DNA of 64,000 nucleotides from Brachybacterium sp036311905 (GTDB taxonomy: Bacteria; Actinomycetota; Actinomycetes; Actinomycetales; Dermabacteraceae), in assembly GCF_036311905.1 (NCBI RefSeq), contig NZ_JAZDCH010000026.1, positions 96,301-160,300 of the forward strand, written 5' to 3'. Made by a program: the position numbers and the translations under genes. Under the pieces are notes generated by a model. The model was not told where the DNA came from and did not search any database. It was given only the letters and a program-made list of their open reading frames with translations. How positions within the stretch are numbered: position 1 is the stretch's first letter; each line of letters begins with the position of its first letter. This document shows positions 9,755 to 18,864 of the stretch, one piece after another.

Positions 9755-11904
9755 CCATCGCCCCCGAGGACGCCCCCACCGGCGATGCCGCGCCCGACGG
9801 CGCCGGCCCGCCCGACGGCGCCGCCCCCGCCCGCGGCGTCCGTGAGGCGCTGCGGGTGGGGGCCGGGGGCCTCGTCGGAGGAATCGCGGCCCTGGTCCTG
9901 CTGGCCCTCGCCGTCGTCGTGGTCGGGGCCTGGCACCTGACCCAGGGCACCTCGGGCGTCGGCCTGCAGGACCTGCTCGCGTACCTCGCCGGGGCCGACG
10001 ACACCGTCGGCGGCGTCGCGATCTCGGACATCGTCGCGGCCTCCCGCCTGCCGCGCCTGCTCGCGGGCGTCGCCGTGGGCGTCGCGCTCGGCAGCGCCGG
10101 CGCGCTGCTGCAGTCCGTCTCCCGCAACGCCCTGGCGAGCCCCGACACCCTCGCCGTCACGGCGGGCTCCTACTTCGCGCTGTGCCTGGTCGCCGCGTTC
10201 AACATCGCGGTGCCGCTGTGGGCGTCCAGCGGCGTCGCCTTCCTCGGCGGCCTGCTCGCCGCCGGGATCGTGCTGGCGCTGTCGGGCGGGGCGGGCTCCT
10301 CCACCACGCGGCTGATCCTCGCCGGCTCCGCCGTCGCCATGGCGCTGCAGTCCGGCAGCTCGATGCTCCTGATCCTCTTCCAGGCGGAGACGACGGGCCT
10401 GTACGCCTGGGGCAGCGGCTCCCTCGCGCAGCTGAACATCACCGCCTCGCTGCGGGCCCTGCCCGTGATCGTGCTGGTCATCCTCGTGGCGCTCGTGCTC
10501 TCGCGGCGGCTCGACGTGCTGGGCCTCGGCGACGACGCCGCCTCGAGCCTCGGCGTGCCCGTACGCTCCACCCGCGTCGTCGCCGTGCTCGCGGCCGTGC
10601 TGCTGACCTCGACCGCGGTCACCGTCGCCGGTCCCATCGCCTTCGTCGGGCTCGGCGCGCCCGTGCTCGCCCGCCTGCTCGGCGGCCTCGTGCGGCCCCT
10701 GCACCGTCATGCGCTGCTGATCCCCGCCTCGGGCCTGATCGGCGCGCTCGTCGTGCTCCTCGCTGACGCGACCGTGCGCGCGATCCTCGGCCCCCGCGGC
10801 GCGACCGCCGTGCCCACCGGCATCCCCACCGCCATGCTGGGCGCGCTCGTCATCATCCTTATGGCGCGCCGGCTCCCGGACTCCGGGCCCGCGAAGCAGC
10901 CGCCGCAGGCCCGCACCGGTCTGCGCACCCGACGCCGCTTCCTGATCGTCCTCGCGCTCAGCGCCGCGGCCCTCGCAGGGATCGCCCTGCTGGGACTGCT
11001 CTCCGGCAGCATGTGGCTGCGCACCGGGGACATCGCGCTGTGGAGCCAGGGCGAGGCGCCCCGCCTCGTCGGCCGCGCCCTCGGCGAACGCCTCCCGCGC
11101 ACGACCGCGGCGATCCTCGCCGGCGCGGCCCTCGCGCTCACGGGCTGCATCGTGCAGTCCACCGTCCGCAACCCCCTCGCAGAGCCCGGTCTGCTGGGCA
11201 TCACCGCCGGCGCGGGCCTCGGCGCCGTCGTCATCGTGACGCTCGTAGGGGCGAACCGTCCGCTGATGATCGTCTGCGCGGTGCTCGCCGGCATCGCCAC
11301 CTTCGCCCTCATCGGCCTGCTGGCCTGGCGGGGCGGGCTCGCGCCCGAGCGCTTCGTGCTGGTCGGCATCGGCGTCGGCTACGGGATGAGCGCTCTGACC
11401 TCGTTCCTGCTGCTGCAGGCGAACGCCTGGGACACCCCCAGCATCATGACCTGGCTGTCGGGCACCACCTACGGCAGGCGCCTGACGGACGTGGTGCCCG
11501 TGCTGATCGTGCTGGTCATCGCCGCGCCGCTGCTGATGGCGCTGCACCGCGAGCTCGACCTCCTGGCGATCGACGAGGACTCCCCGCGGATCCTCGGCGT
11601 CCGCCTCGAGCGGACCCGCATGCTCGTGCTCGGCATCGCCGCGGTGCTCTCGGCGATCAGCGTGATCGCCGTGGGCGTCGTCGGCTTCGTCGGCCTGGTC
11701 GCCCCGCACCTCGCGCGCGCCCTCGTCGGCGGACGCCACCTGCGCGCGATCCCCGTGGCGATGCTGCTGGGCGGCGTGCTCGTCGGCCTCGCCGACGCCC
11801 TCGGCCGCACGCTCATCGCGCCCTCGCAGGTCCCCGCCGGCCTCATGGTCTCGCTGATCGGCGCGCCCTACTTCGTCTGGCTGCTGTGGAGGTCGCGGGC
11901 CTGA
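9751..11904 (+). CDS. Fused double FecCD-type siderophore permease
   Basis: The 717-residue protein is two FecCD permease domains in one chain, doing the job of the usual FepD plus FepG pair. Domain 1 spans about residues 35-365 and contains SVSRNALASPDTLAVTAGS and GLGAPVLARLLGG. Domain 2 spans about 385-717 and contains STVRNPLAEPGLLGITAGAG and GLVAPHLARALVGG. The GLxAPxLAR elements are the cytoplasmic EAA-like coupling loops. Between the domains is a short basic linker (QARTGLRTRRR). An N-terminal Pro/Ala/Asp-rich stretch of about 30 residues is probably cytoplasmic. GTG overlaps the binding-protein stop (GTGA). Fused permeases of this kind are known (FhuB). Confidence 0.93.
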   Translation: MTIAPEDAPTGDAAPDGAGPPDGAAPARGVREALRVGAGGLVGGIAALVLLALAVVVVGAWHLTQGTSGVGLQDLLAYLAGADDTVGGVAISDIVAASRLPRLLAGVAVGVALGSAGALLQSVSRNALASPDTLAVTAGSYFALCLVAAFNIAVPLWASSGVAFLGGLLAAGIVLALSGGAGSSTTRLILAGSAVAMALQSGSSMLLILFQAETTGLYAWGSGSLAQLNITASLRALPVIVLVILVALVLSRRLDVLGLGDDAASSLGVPVRSTRVVAVLAAVLLTSTAVTVAGPIAFVGLGAPVLARLLGGLVRPLHRHALLIPASGLIGALVVLLADATVRAILGPRGATAVPTGIPTAMLGALVIILMARRLPDSGPAKQPPQARTGLRTRRRFLIVLALSAAALAGIALLGLLSGSMWLRTGDIALWSQGEAPRLVGRALGERLPRTTAAILAGAALALTGCIVQSTVRNPLAEPGLLGITAGAGLGAVVIVTLVGANRPLMIVCAVLAGIATFALIGLLAWRGGLAPERFVLVGIGVGYGMSALTSFLLLQANAWDTPSIMTWLSGTTYGRRLTDVVPVLIVLVIAAPLLMALHRELDLLAIDEDSPRILGVRLERTRMLVLGIAAVLSAISVIAVGVVGFVGLVAPHLARALVGGRHLRAIPVAMLLGGVLVGLADALGRTLIAPSQVPAGLMVSLIGAPYFVWLLWRSRA

Positions 11905-11910
11905 GCCGAC

Positions 11911-11946
11911 GGCCGACCCGGGCTCGTCGGCCGACCCGGGCCCGTC
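11911..11946. repeat. Two tandem 18-bp GGCCGAC repeats
   Basis: Two copies of an 18-bp unit beginning GGCCGACCCGGG lie end to end just after the permease stop and differ at one base. A degenerate third copy follows (GACCGGTCCGGGG). A related unit occurs at 19318-19378. Confidence 0.75.
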
Positions 11947-11997
11947 GACCGGTCCGGGGCCGCTCGCGGATCCGGCCCGCCCGCTCCGGCGGCGGCG

Positions 11998-12170
11998 TCA
12001 GCGCAGCAGCGAGAACAGGTCCTTCGGGTCCGACGGCGCGGCCACCAGGTCGAGCGGTCTGACGAGGTCCGTGCCGGCGGTCGCCGCATGCGCGAGGCGT
12101 AGCACGGAGAAGTCCGCGAGCGCGAAGCCGACGGAGTCGGAGAGCGTCACCTCGTCGGCGTCGGCGTCAG
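11998..12170 (-). pseudogene. Remnant of an ornithine cyclodeaminase C-terminus
   Basis: Reading the minus strand to the TGA at 11998 gives about 57 residues that include EVTLSDSVGFALADFSVLRL and then LVAAPSDPKDLFSLLR. The SDSVGFALxDFSxLR segment matches the conserved C-terminal motif of ornithine cyclodeaminase/mu-crystallin proteins (T-x-FDSVGFAxxDFxAL). Nothing resembling the rest of the family, which is normally over 300 residues, lies upstream. The bases before about 12170 read into unrelated GC-rich sequence. It lies just downstream of the siderophore-uptake operon; SbnB-type relatives act in siderophore biosynthesis, but that link is only suggestive. The rest of the 11905-12308 gap holds repeats and nothing else I can identify. 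Confidence 0.7.
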
Positions 12171-12308
12171 GGACTCGCGCAGTCCGGCCTGAAGGGCTGA
12201 CCGGCAGGGCCGACGGGCGGGGCCGGGAGAACGGAGGAGGGGCAGGGCCGATGCGGAACCTCCACCCCCGCCCTGTTCGAGTCCCTCGGTAAGCGGGGGT
12301 CCCGAGGA

Positions 12309-15300
12309 TCAGCCGTCGTCATCGCCTCCCTCGGACTTCGCCGCCCGGAGGCTCCGGGCCCGGGCCACGAGGCCCACGCCCAGGGCGATCGCGGCTGCGC
12401 TCATCCCGACGACCGGCAGCAGGTCGAGGCCCGTGCGTGCCAGCGGCCCGCCGTCCTCCTGGCCGACCTCAGCGGAGGCATCGCCATCGGTGGTGCCATC
12501 GGAACCGGCGTCGCCGTCGGAACCGGCGGTCCCGTCCGTCGTCGTGCCGTCGCCGGGCTGCTCCGTCGTCGTGCCGTCGCCGGGCTGCTCCGACGAGGTG
12601 CCGTCGCCGGGCTGCTCCGAGCCGTTCCCGTCACCGGGCTCCTCGGTCGGGGTGCCGTCACCGGGCTCCTCGGTCCCGGTGCCGTCACCGGGCTCCTCGG
12701 TCCCGGTCCCGTCGCCGGGCTCCTCACCGTCATCGCCGCCGCCGGCCTGCGGGGCCACGAACACGGCGACCGTCGCGGCGGGCACCGTCGCGGTGCCGGT
12801 CGAGGCGTCCCAGGTCGATCCCTTCACGACCTCGTCGGACCCGTCGGCCTGGATCGGCGAGAGCTCGTAGTCGAGGCCCTCCATGCCGTCGATGGCCTCG
12901 GTGATCGGCTCGCCGGAGGCGTTGAAGACCACCACGATGCCGTCGAGCGCGGAGTCGGCGTCCTCGCCCACGGTGTCGTCGATCCGCATGACCAGCAGGC
13001 CTGCGGTGGCGTCGGCGCCCGCGTTGGGGAAGGTGACCTTCTGGGTAATCAGGTCCGCGTCGCCGAGGGTGAACAGGTTCGACGAGGAGCGCAGGCGCAG
13101 CAGGTCCAGCGACACGTCGCTGCTCAAGGCGATGTCCTCGGCGCTCGGCGTCAGGGACTCGTCCTCGAGCATCGGGGTGATGAGGTCCCACGCCTCGCCG
13201 TTCTTCTCCTCGACGGGCAGGCCGTTGCCGAAGCCGTTGGTCGTCTCCGACCAGTCGATCGTGTTGAAGTGATCGCCGGAGTTGTAGCTGTCGCGGTCCA
13301 TCGACTTCGAGCGCAGCAGGTCGGTGCCGCCGGCCCAGAACGAGGGAGACTGGCCGAGGGTCACGGTCGCGAGAGACAGGTTGTTCATGCGCACCCGGGT
13401 CTCCATGCTCGCGTCCTCGGGCAGCTTCCACACGTTCACGTCGTACAGCGCCTCGTTGTCGTGCGCGTCGACGTAGTTGACCGACTCCTCGGGACGCGTC
13501 GCGAACCCGGCGGGGGCGCCGTTGTAGTCGAGCGCGTCGCCGCGGGTGATCTCGCCGTCGGAGGCGAGCAGCTCGTAGTCGGCGAGGTTGCCGGCCAGGC
13601 CCAGGCGGATCAGGTCGGTCTGGTGCAGCAGCGTCCGGTACTGCTCCTCCTCGCTGGCCTCGGAGTGGCCGTTGGGCATCGTGGACGAGCCGTTGCCGAA
13701 GCCCTGGTTCGTCCGCTTGTCGGTGTCGAACGGGCTGCCGCCGTGGACGGCGTCGCGCTGACGGTCGTTGAAGGCGCCGATCGAGGTGCCTCCCAGCTGG
13801 CCCTGCGTGGCCTGCGTGAAGCGGGCGTTGTCGGCGACCTCGCCGAAGTTCCAGCCTTCGCCGTAGAGGTAGATGGCGGAGCCGTCGACCCCGTCGTTCT
13901 CGAGGGTCAGCTCGTCGAGGGCGGCGCGCACGGCCAGCATGTTCTCCACGGAGCTGTGCCCCATGAGATCGAAGCGGAAGCCGTCGACGTGGTACTGCCG
14001 GGCCCACAGCACGGTCGAGTCGACCATGAGCTTCTGGGCCATGGCGTTCTCGGTCGCGACGTTCGAGCAGCAGGTGGAGGTCTCCACCGTGCCCTGGAGG
14101 CTGAGCCGCTGGTAGTAGCCGGGGACGATTCGGTCCAGCACGCTGTCCTCGTCCTGCCCGGAGGCGGCGGTGTGGTTGTACACCTGGTCGAGGACGACCT
14201 GCAGGCCCATGTCGTGGAGGTTGCCGACCATGGAGCGGAACTCGCTCGTGCGGTCGCCGCCGACCTGGTTGCCCTCGGTGGCGTAGGAGCCCTCGGGGGT
14301 CATGTAGTGCAGCGGATCGTAGCCCCAGTTGTAGGCGTCCTGGTCGGCGACCGCGGAGACCGCGGCCTGCTGCTCGGTCGACGCCGGTCCCGCGTCCGAC
14401 GGGATGTCGGGCACGGCCTGCTCGGCGCGGTCCTCCTCGATCGTGGCGATGTCGAAGGTCGGCAGCAGGTGCACCGTCGTGATGCCCGCGTCGGAGAGCT
14501 CCTGCAGGCGGTCGGTGCCGGCGGAGTCCTCGGCGCCGAAGGCGGCGTAGGTGCCGCGCAGGTCCTCGGAGAGGGCCTCGTCGCCGGCCGAGAAGTCCCG
14601 GACGTGCAGCTCGTAGATCGTCTGGTCGGCGAACTGCTCGACGACGGGCGCCGCGGTGCCGGACCAGATCTCGGGGGCCCAGCGCGGGTCGTCGAGGTCG
14701 AGGAGCACCGAGTGCGTGGAGTTCAGCGTCAGGCCCGTGGAGTACGGGTCGGTGACGAGGTTGGTCTCCACCGCGCCGGTCGAGGGCACGTAGACCTCGA
14801 CCGCGTAGCGGTAGGCGAGATCCTCCCAGTCGGCCGGACCGCTCGCGGTCCAGACGCCGTCCTCGCCGCGCTCCATCACGACCTCAGTGGGGGTGGCCGC
14901 CGCGAGCTCGGCGGAGAGCTCGCTCGCGGTGCGGTCGGCATCGGAGGTGACCGCGCCGACGCCGTCGAACAGCTGCAGGGTGACGGTCGTGGCCGTCGGC
15001 GCCCACAGCGAGAGCGTCACGGAGCCGTCCTCACCGAAGACCGGCCCGAGGGCGGCGCCCTCGGCGGCGTTCGCGTACAGGGCGTCGAGGACGCCGGGGA
15101 TCTGCAGGCCGGTGAAGGCCTCGATCGTGCCGTCCTCGGCGATCTGCGCGACCATCAGTTCGCCGCGTAGCGCCTCCTCGAGCTCGGCGTCGGTGACGCC
15201 CTCAAGGTCGAGGGCGAGGAACGAGGCCAGGTGGGCCCGGTTCGTGAGCTCCTCGTCGGTCAGGGAGCCGTCGCGCAGGGAGAGGGTCCCGAGCTGCTGG

Positions 15301-18300
15301 CCGCCGGTGATCGCGCCGTCGGCGATTCCGAGCCCGCCGGTGGGGGCGGACCACAGCTGGAAGCTCTTGGCGTCCGCGCCCTCGCTGGCGAGGTAGTCGG
15401 GCCAGGCGATGGTGTCGGCGTCCACGAAGTGCGCCAGCTGCTTGCCCTCGCCCGCGGTCAGCGGGTCCTCGGACTCGATGGTCAGCACGTGGGTGGAGAT
15501 GTCGTAACTGAAGGTGACGACCTCCCCGGCCTGCGTCGAGAAGCTGTAGTTGGCGCCGTCGGGCGCGCCGTCGATTCCGTAGTTCTCGCTCCAGGAGCCG
15601 CCGTGGACGACCTTGGTCTCGTAGGAGCCGGAGGGGATGGCGTCCGTCGTGAAGGTGTAGATCCCGTCGCCGTCGGCGTCCTGCATCCAGGAGCGCATGC
15701 AGGAGGGCATCCAGTCCTCGGGGCAGCCCAGCGCCGCGTTGAAGGAGCCGGGGAGGGTCACGAAGGGACCGTCGGCGCTCGAGGCGACGACGTGGGTGGT
15801 CGGGTCGTACCAGAAGGTGACGTCACCGCCCTCGGACGTGTAGGTGATGTTGTCACCGCCGGGCACGCCGCCCGCGCCGTAGTTCTCGTCCCAGGAGCCG
15901 CCGACGGCGACCTTGTACTCGTAGGAGCCGGCGGGGATCGAGAAGGTGCCGGTGTACAGGCCCGAATCCGCATCGAGGCTCAGGGCGGCGGCGGTGCAGG
16001 AGGGGTCCCAGTCGCCGGAGCAGCCCATGGCCGCGTTGTGGCTGCCGGGGAGGGTCACGAACGCGCCCTCGCCCTCGGAGCCGGAGCCGTCGTCGGAGGA
16101 GCCGGCGGCCGAGAGATCGGCGCCGACGACCGCGGTCGCGGAGGCGGCGACGTGGTTCCCGGCGGCGTCGGTGGACACCGCGCGGTACTCGACGAGAGCG
16201 CCGGTGGGCAGGTCCGAGACGTCGTGGAAGACGCGCGGGCTGTCGTCCTCGGCGGTGCCGAGCGAGGTCCACGTCGGGTCCCCGGCGAGGCGGTAGCTGA
16301 AGGTCGTCTCCGCCCAGCGGTCGTCGGCGACGTCCGCGGTGATCGGGGCGGTGCCAGAGACCTCTGCGCCGTCGGCCAGGCCGAGGCTGATCGACTGCGC
16401 GTCGCCGGCGGCGGCGACCTGCTGGTCCGCCACGAGCACGACGGCGCTCAGCGCCGGGACAGTGAGGGTGACGGATCCGTCGGCGTCGGCGGTGACCGTC
16501 TGATCGGTGCCGTAGAGCGTCGTGTAGGTCGCGCCCGGGGTGAGGGTCGTCAGGGTGACAGTCTTCTCCGCGGAGGCGTTGTTGAGGGCGACCAGGTGCT
16601 CGATCTTCTCGTCGCGGTCCACGCGGGAGAAGGCGTAGATGCCCGCGCCGTCCTCGGCGTAGAGCTCGATCTGCGCGCCCGTGGAGAGGGCCGGCGTCGA
16701 GGTCCGCAGGGAGGCGAGCTCGCTGATCAGGGTGTACAGCGCGGCCTCCTCGTCGAAGTGGTCGCCGGAGCCGTAGGCGCTGCCGTCCACGAGGGTGTCG
16801 TCGAGATAGGAGCCGACCTGGCTGGCGAACATGGACTGGCGCGCGTCCTTGTCGACGCCGTCGCCCGCGAAGCCCTGCTCGTCACCGTAGTAGATGACGG
16901 GCTGGCCGCGGGTGAGGAGCATCGTCTCATTGGCGAGCGCGGTGCGCTCGTCGACGCGGTCGGAGTCCTTCAGGAGGTAGCCGATGCGGCCCATGTCGTG
17001 GTTGCCGAGGAAGGTCGGCAGGTCCGCGGACGAGGAGCTCGCGGTCGTGTACAGGTCGTCGTCGGCGTAGAGGGAGGCGAGGCCCTGGGCGGTGTAGCCC
17101 TTGGCCCAGTTCGTCGCCGCCGCCTGGAAGGCGAAGTCGAGGACGGAGTCCATCTCGGTGTCGCGCACGTACGGGGAGAGCAGCTCGGCGTCGGCGTCGT
17201 AGACCTCGCCGAAGGTGAAGAAGTCCTCGCCCGCGGGGGTCGCGGCCTGGTGGTCGACGAGCGTCTGCGTGAAGTGCTGCCAGAAGGAGAAGTCGGCGTG
17301 CTTGACGGTGTCGATGCGGAAGCCGTCGATCCCGAAGTCCATCCAGGTGGTGTAGATGTCCTCCATGGTCTCCAGCACGACCGGGTCCTCGGTCATGAGG
17401 TCGTCCAGGCCGTCGAAGTCGCCGAAGGTGACGGACTCGCCGGTCCAGGTCGAGTTGCCGCGGTTGTGGTAGAGCGTGACGTCGTTGAGCACGCCCGGGA
17501 CCATCACGGTGTTCTCCTCGGAGCGCACCGGCGTGTACGGGAAGGAGGTCGCGGCGTCGAGCTCGGGGAAGTCCGAGGACTGCGCGAGGGCGGTCACGTC
17601 GACCGGGTCGCCGTTCGCATCGAGATAGGGGGAGGTCGCCTGGTCGACGTAGGAGTAGGTGCCCTCCTCGTAGTCGATGAGGTCCGCGGTGTGGTTGGTG
17701 ATGATGTCGAAGTAGACCTTGATGCCGCGCGAGTGCGCGTCGTCGATGAGGTCCTTGAGCTCCTGGTTGGTGCCCAGGTGCGGGTCGATCGTGGTGAAGT
17801 CCGTGATCCAGTAGCCGTGGTAGCCGGCGCTGGCGTTCTCGCCCTCGCCCTGCACGGGTTTGTTGGTGAAGGACGGGGTCAGCCAGATCGCCGAGACCCC
17901 GAGGCCCTCGATGTAGTCCAGCTGCGAGCGCAGGCCCGCGAGGTCGCCGCCCTGGTAGAAGCCCTTGTCGGTCGGGTCGTAGCCGGTCGAGTGCTTGTCG
18001 CCCTCGAGGCCGCCCTCGTCGTTGGAGGTGTCGCCGTTCTCGAAGCGGTCGGTCAGCACGAAGTAGAAGACCTGGCCGTCGCCGGGATGCCGGTAGGGCT
18101 CCTCGGCGAGGTCCGCGTCGGCGTCGGTGTAGTCCCCGGACGCGTCCGCGAGGGCGACCGAGAGGCGGTGCGTCGCGGCGTCGAAGCGGAAGGTGACCTT
18201 CGTGGGGGCGGCGACCGCCAGCGGGATGTTGTCCTCGCCGCCATCGAGGCCGTAGGACTCGTCCCAGCTGCCGCCAACGGCGACCTTGAGCTCCCACTGA

Positions 18301-18614
18301 CCGGCCGGCACCTCGAAGGTCGAGGCGTAGACGCCCTCGTCCCCGGTCGGCGCGAGCTTCGTGGCCTCGCAGTCGGCGATCCAGTCGTCGTCGCAGCCGA
18401 GCTCCGCCTGCAGCGACCCGGCGAGCACCGGGTCGTTCGGGCCGACGGCCCGAACCATCGGCGCGGTCCCCAGCAGGCTGGCGCCCGCCAGCAGCAGGGC
18501 GCCGATGACGGCAATCGCGCGCACGCGCGCGAGATGCGCGTCCGCGGAGCGGGCCGAGCCCGCGGAGCGCGGGCTCGGCAGGGGGTCGAGAGAGCGTGAC
18601 CTCGAGGGGGGCAT
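12309..18614 (-). CDS. Cell-wall-anchored bifunctional amylopullulanase
   Basis: The 2101-residue secreted protein carries two GH13 catalytic units. After a long signal peptide (cleavage likely after VRA, about 56) comes an X25-type starch-binding module (about 62-156). The first GH13 domain spans about 175-730: DIITNH, GFRIDTVKH (nucleophile Asp435), FGEVYD (acid Glu470) and GNHD (Asp540). An Ig-like stretch follows, then two more X25 modules (about 852-945 and 950-1047) and a CBM48-like module near 1195. The pullulanase domain has YNWGYDP (1428-1434), DQVYNH, GFRFDLMGH (Asp1549), YGEGWN (Glu1586) and DAHDN (Asp1719). A GDGT-rich repeat spacer leads to LARTG (2058-2062), a hydrophobic helix and a basic tail, a sortase signal. 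It should hydrolyse alpha-1,4 and alpha-1,6 bonds of starch or glycogen. Confidence 0.95.
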   Translation of the reverse strand: MPPSRSRSLDPLPSPRSAGSARSADAHLARVRAIAVIGALLLAGASLLGTAPMVRAVGPNDPVLAGSLQAELGCDDDWIADCEATKLAPTGDEGVYASTFEVPAGQWELKVAVGGSWDESYGLDGGEDNIPLAVAAPTKVTFRFDAATHRLSVALADASGDYTDADADLAEEPYRHPGDGQVFYFVLTDRFENGDTSNDEGGLEGDKHSTGYDPTDKGFYQGGDLAGLRSQLDYIEGLGVSAIWLTPSFTNKPVQGEGENASAGYHGYWITDFTTIDPHLGTNQELKDLIDDAHSRGIKVYFDIITNHTADLIDYEEGTYSYVDQATSPYLDANGDPVDVTALAQSSDFPELDAATSFPYTPVRSEENTVMVPGVLNDVTLYHNRGNSTWTGESVTFGDFDGLDDLMTEDPVVLETMEDIYTTWMDFGIDGFRIDTVKHADFSFWQHFTQTLVDHQAATPAGEDFFTFGEVYDADAELLSPYVRDTEMDSVLDFAFQAAATNWAKGYTAQGLASLYADDDLYTTASSSSADLPTFLGNHDMGRIGYLLKDSDRVDERTALANETMLLTRGQPVIYYGDEQGFAGDGVDKDARQSMFASQVGSYLDDTLVDGSAYGSGDHFDEEAALYTLISELASLRTSTPALSTGAQIELYAEDGAGIYAFSRVDRDEKIEHLVALNNASAEKTVTLTTLTPGATYTTLYGTDQTVTADADGSVTLTVPALSAVVLVADQQVAAAGDAQSISLGLADGAEVSGTAPITADVADDRWAETTFSYRLAGDPTWTSLGTAEDDSPRVFHDVSDLPTGALVEYRAVSTDAAGNHVAASATAVVGADLSAAGSSDDGSGSEGEGAFVTLPGSHNAAMGCSGDWDPSCTAAALSLDADSGLYTGTFSIPAGSYEYKVAVGGSWDENYGAGGVPGGDNITYTSEGGDVTFWYDPTTHVVASSADGPFVTLPGSFNAALGCPEDWMPSCMRSWMQDADGDGIYTFTTDAIPSGSYETKVVHGGSWSENYGIDGAPDGANYSFSTQAGEVVTFSYDISTHVLTIESEDPLTAGEGKQLAHFVDADTIAWPDYLASEGADAKSFQLWSAPTGGLGIADGAITGGQQLGTLSLRDGSLTDEELTNRAHLASFLALDLEGVTDAELEEALRGELMVAQIAEDGTIEAFTGLQIPGVLDALYANAAEGAALGPVFGEDGSVTLSLWAPTATTVTLQLFDGVGAVTSDADRTASELSAELAAATPTEVVMERGEDGVWTASGPADWEDLAYRYAVEVYVPSTGAVETNLVTDPYSTGLTLNSTHSVLLDLDDPRWAPEIWSGTAAPVVEQFADQTIYELHVRDFSAGDEALSEDLRGTYAAFGAEDSAGTDRLQELSDAGITTVHLLPTFDIATIEEDRAEQAVPDIPSDAGPASTEQQAAVSAVADQDAYNWGYDPLHYMTPEGSYATEGNQVGGDRTSEFRSMVGNLHDMGLQVVLDQVYNHTAASGQDEDSVLDRIVPGYYQRLSLQGTVETSTCCSNVATENAMAQKLMVDSTVLWARQYHVDGFRFDLMGHSSVENMLAVRAALDELTLENDGVDGSAIYLYGEGWNFGEVADNARFTQATQGQLGGTSIGAFNDRQRDAVHGGSPFDTDKRTNQGFGNGSSTMPNGHSEASEEEQYRTLLHQTDLIRLGLAGNLADYELLASDGEITRGDALDYNGAPAGFATRPEESVNYVDAHDNEALYDVNVWKLPEDASMETRVRMNNLSLATVTLGQSPSFWAGGTDLLRSKSMDRDSYNSGDHFNTIDWSETTNGFGNGLPVEEKNGEAWDLITPMLEDESLTPSAEDIALSSDVSLDLLRLRSSSNLFTLGDADLITQKVTFPNAGADATAGLLVMRIDDTVGEDADSALDGIVVVFNASGEPITEAIDGMEGLDYELSPIQADGSDEVVKGSTWDASTGTATVPAATVAVFVAPQAGGGDDGEEPGDGTGTEEPGDGTGTEEPGDGTPTEEPGDGNGSEQPGDGTSSEQPGDGTTTEQPGDGTTTDGTAGSDGDAGSDGTTDGDASAEVGQEDGGPLARTGLDLLPVVGMSAAAIALGVGLVARARSLRAAKSEGGDDDG
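12537..12728 (-). repeat. Nine-residue EPGDGTGTE-type repeats in the wall-spanning spacer
   Basis: Residues about 1963-2026 of the amylopullulanase contain seven units of the form EPGDGTGTE or QPGDGTTTE, each encoded by 27 bp. It is an acidic, Gly/Thr-rich spacer between the enzyme and the sortase signal, suited to spanning the cell wall. Copy number may vary between strains. Confidence 0.85.
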
Positions 18615-18720
18615 GCGGGACTCCTTCGTCCGGGCGGGGGTCGGGGGACGGGCGGGGCTCGGGACGCCGACGGCCGGAGGGGGACTGCCGGATCGGACTG
18701 GTTCAGCGGTGGATCAGTGT

Positions 18721-18737
18721 CTTGCAGTTCTTGCAAG
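18721..18737. promoter_or_regulatory. Direct repeat CTTGCAG-TT-CTTGCAAG upstream of the amylopullulanase
   Basis: Two CTTGCAR heptamers are spaced 9 bp apart, about 105 bp upstream of the ATG. Repeats of the CTTGCAG type are described upstream of Streptomyces amylase genes as sites for the maltose regulator MalR/Reg1. The match here is by motif only. Confidence 0.5.
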
Positions 18738-18819
18738 CTCCCATGGCGCCTCCGTGCGCAGGGTAGCTCGCGCCGACCATACGAGGCACGGTGAATCGGC
18801 TCAAGCGGTTCGGCAGGAT

Positions 18820-18835
18820 CTGCAAGATCTTTCAG
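18820..18835. promoter_or_regulatory. Further CTTGCAG/CTTTCAG copies in the amylopullulanase upstream region
   Basis: CTTGCAG on the minus strand (18820-18826) and CTTTCAG on the plus strand (18829-18835) lie about 85 bp beyond the first pair. Together they make four related heptamers in 115 bp. Confidence 0.45.
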
Positions 18836-18864
18836 TCACGAGTCGGTCACGGACGGGGGGCCGG

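Noticed and set aside
12537..12728. Regular direct repeats that could suggest a CRISPR-like array
   Set aside because: The units are 27 bp, contiguous, in frame and encode an acidic Gly/Thr spacer; there are no spacers and no cas genes.
13269..18599. Very long plus-strand open frames (over 600 and 1100 codons) opposite the amylopullulanase
   Set aside because: They lie antisense to a gene with complete GH13 motifs, are rich in Val, Gly, Arg and Ala, and have no recognisable domain; GC-rich codon bias produces them.
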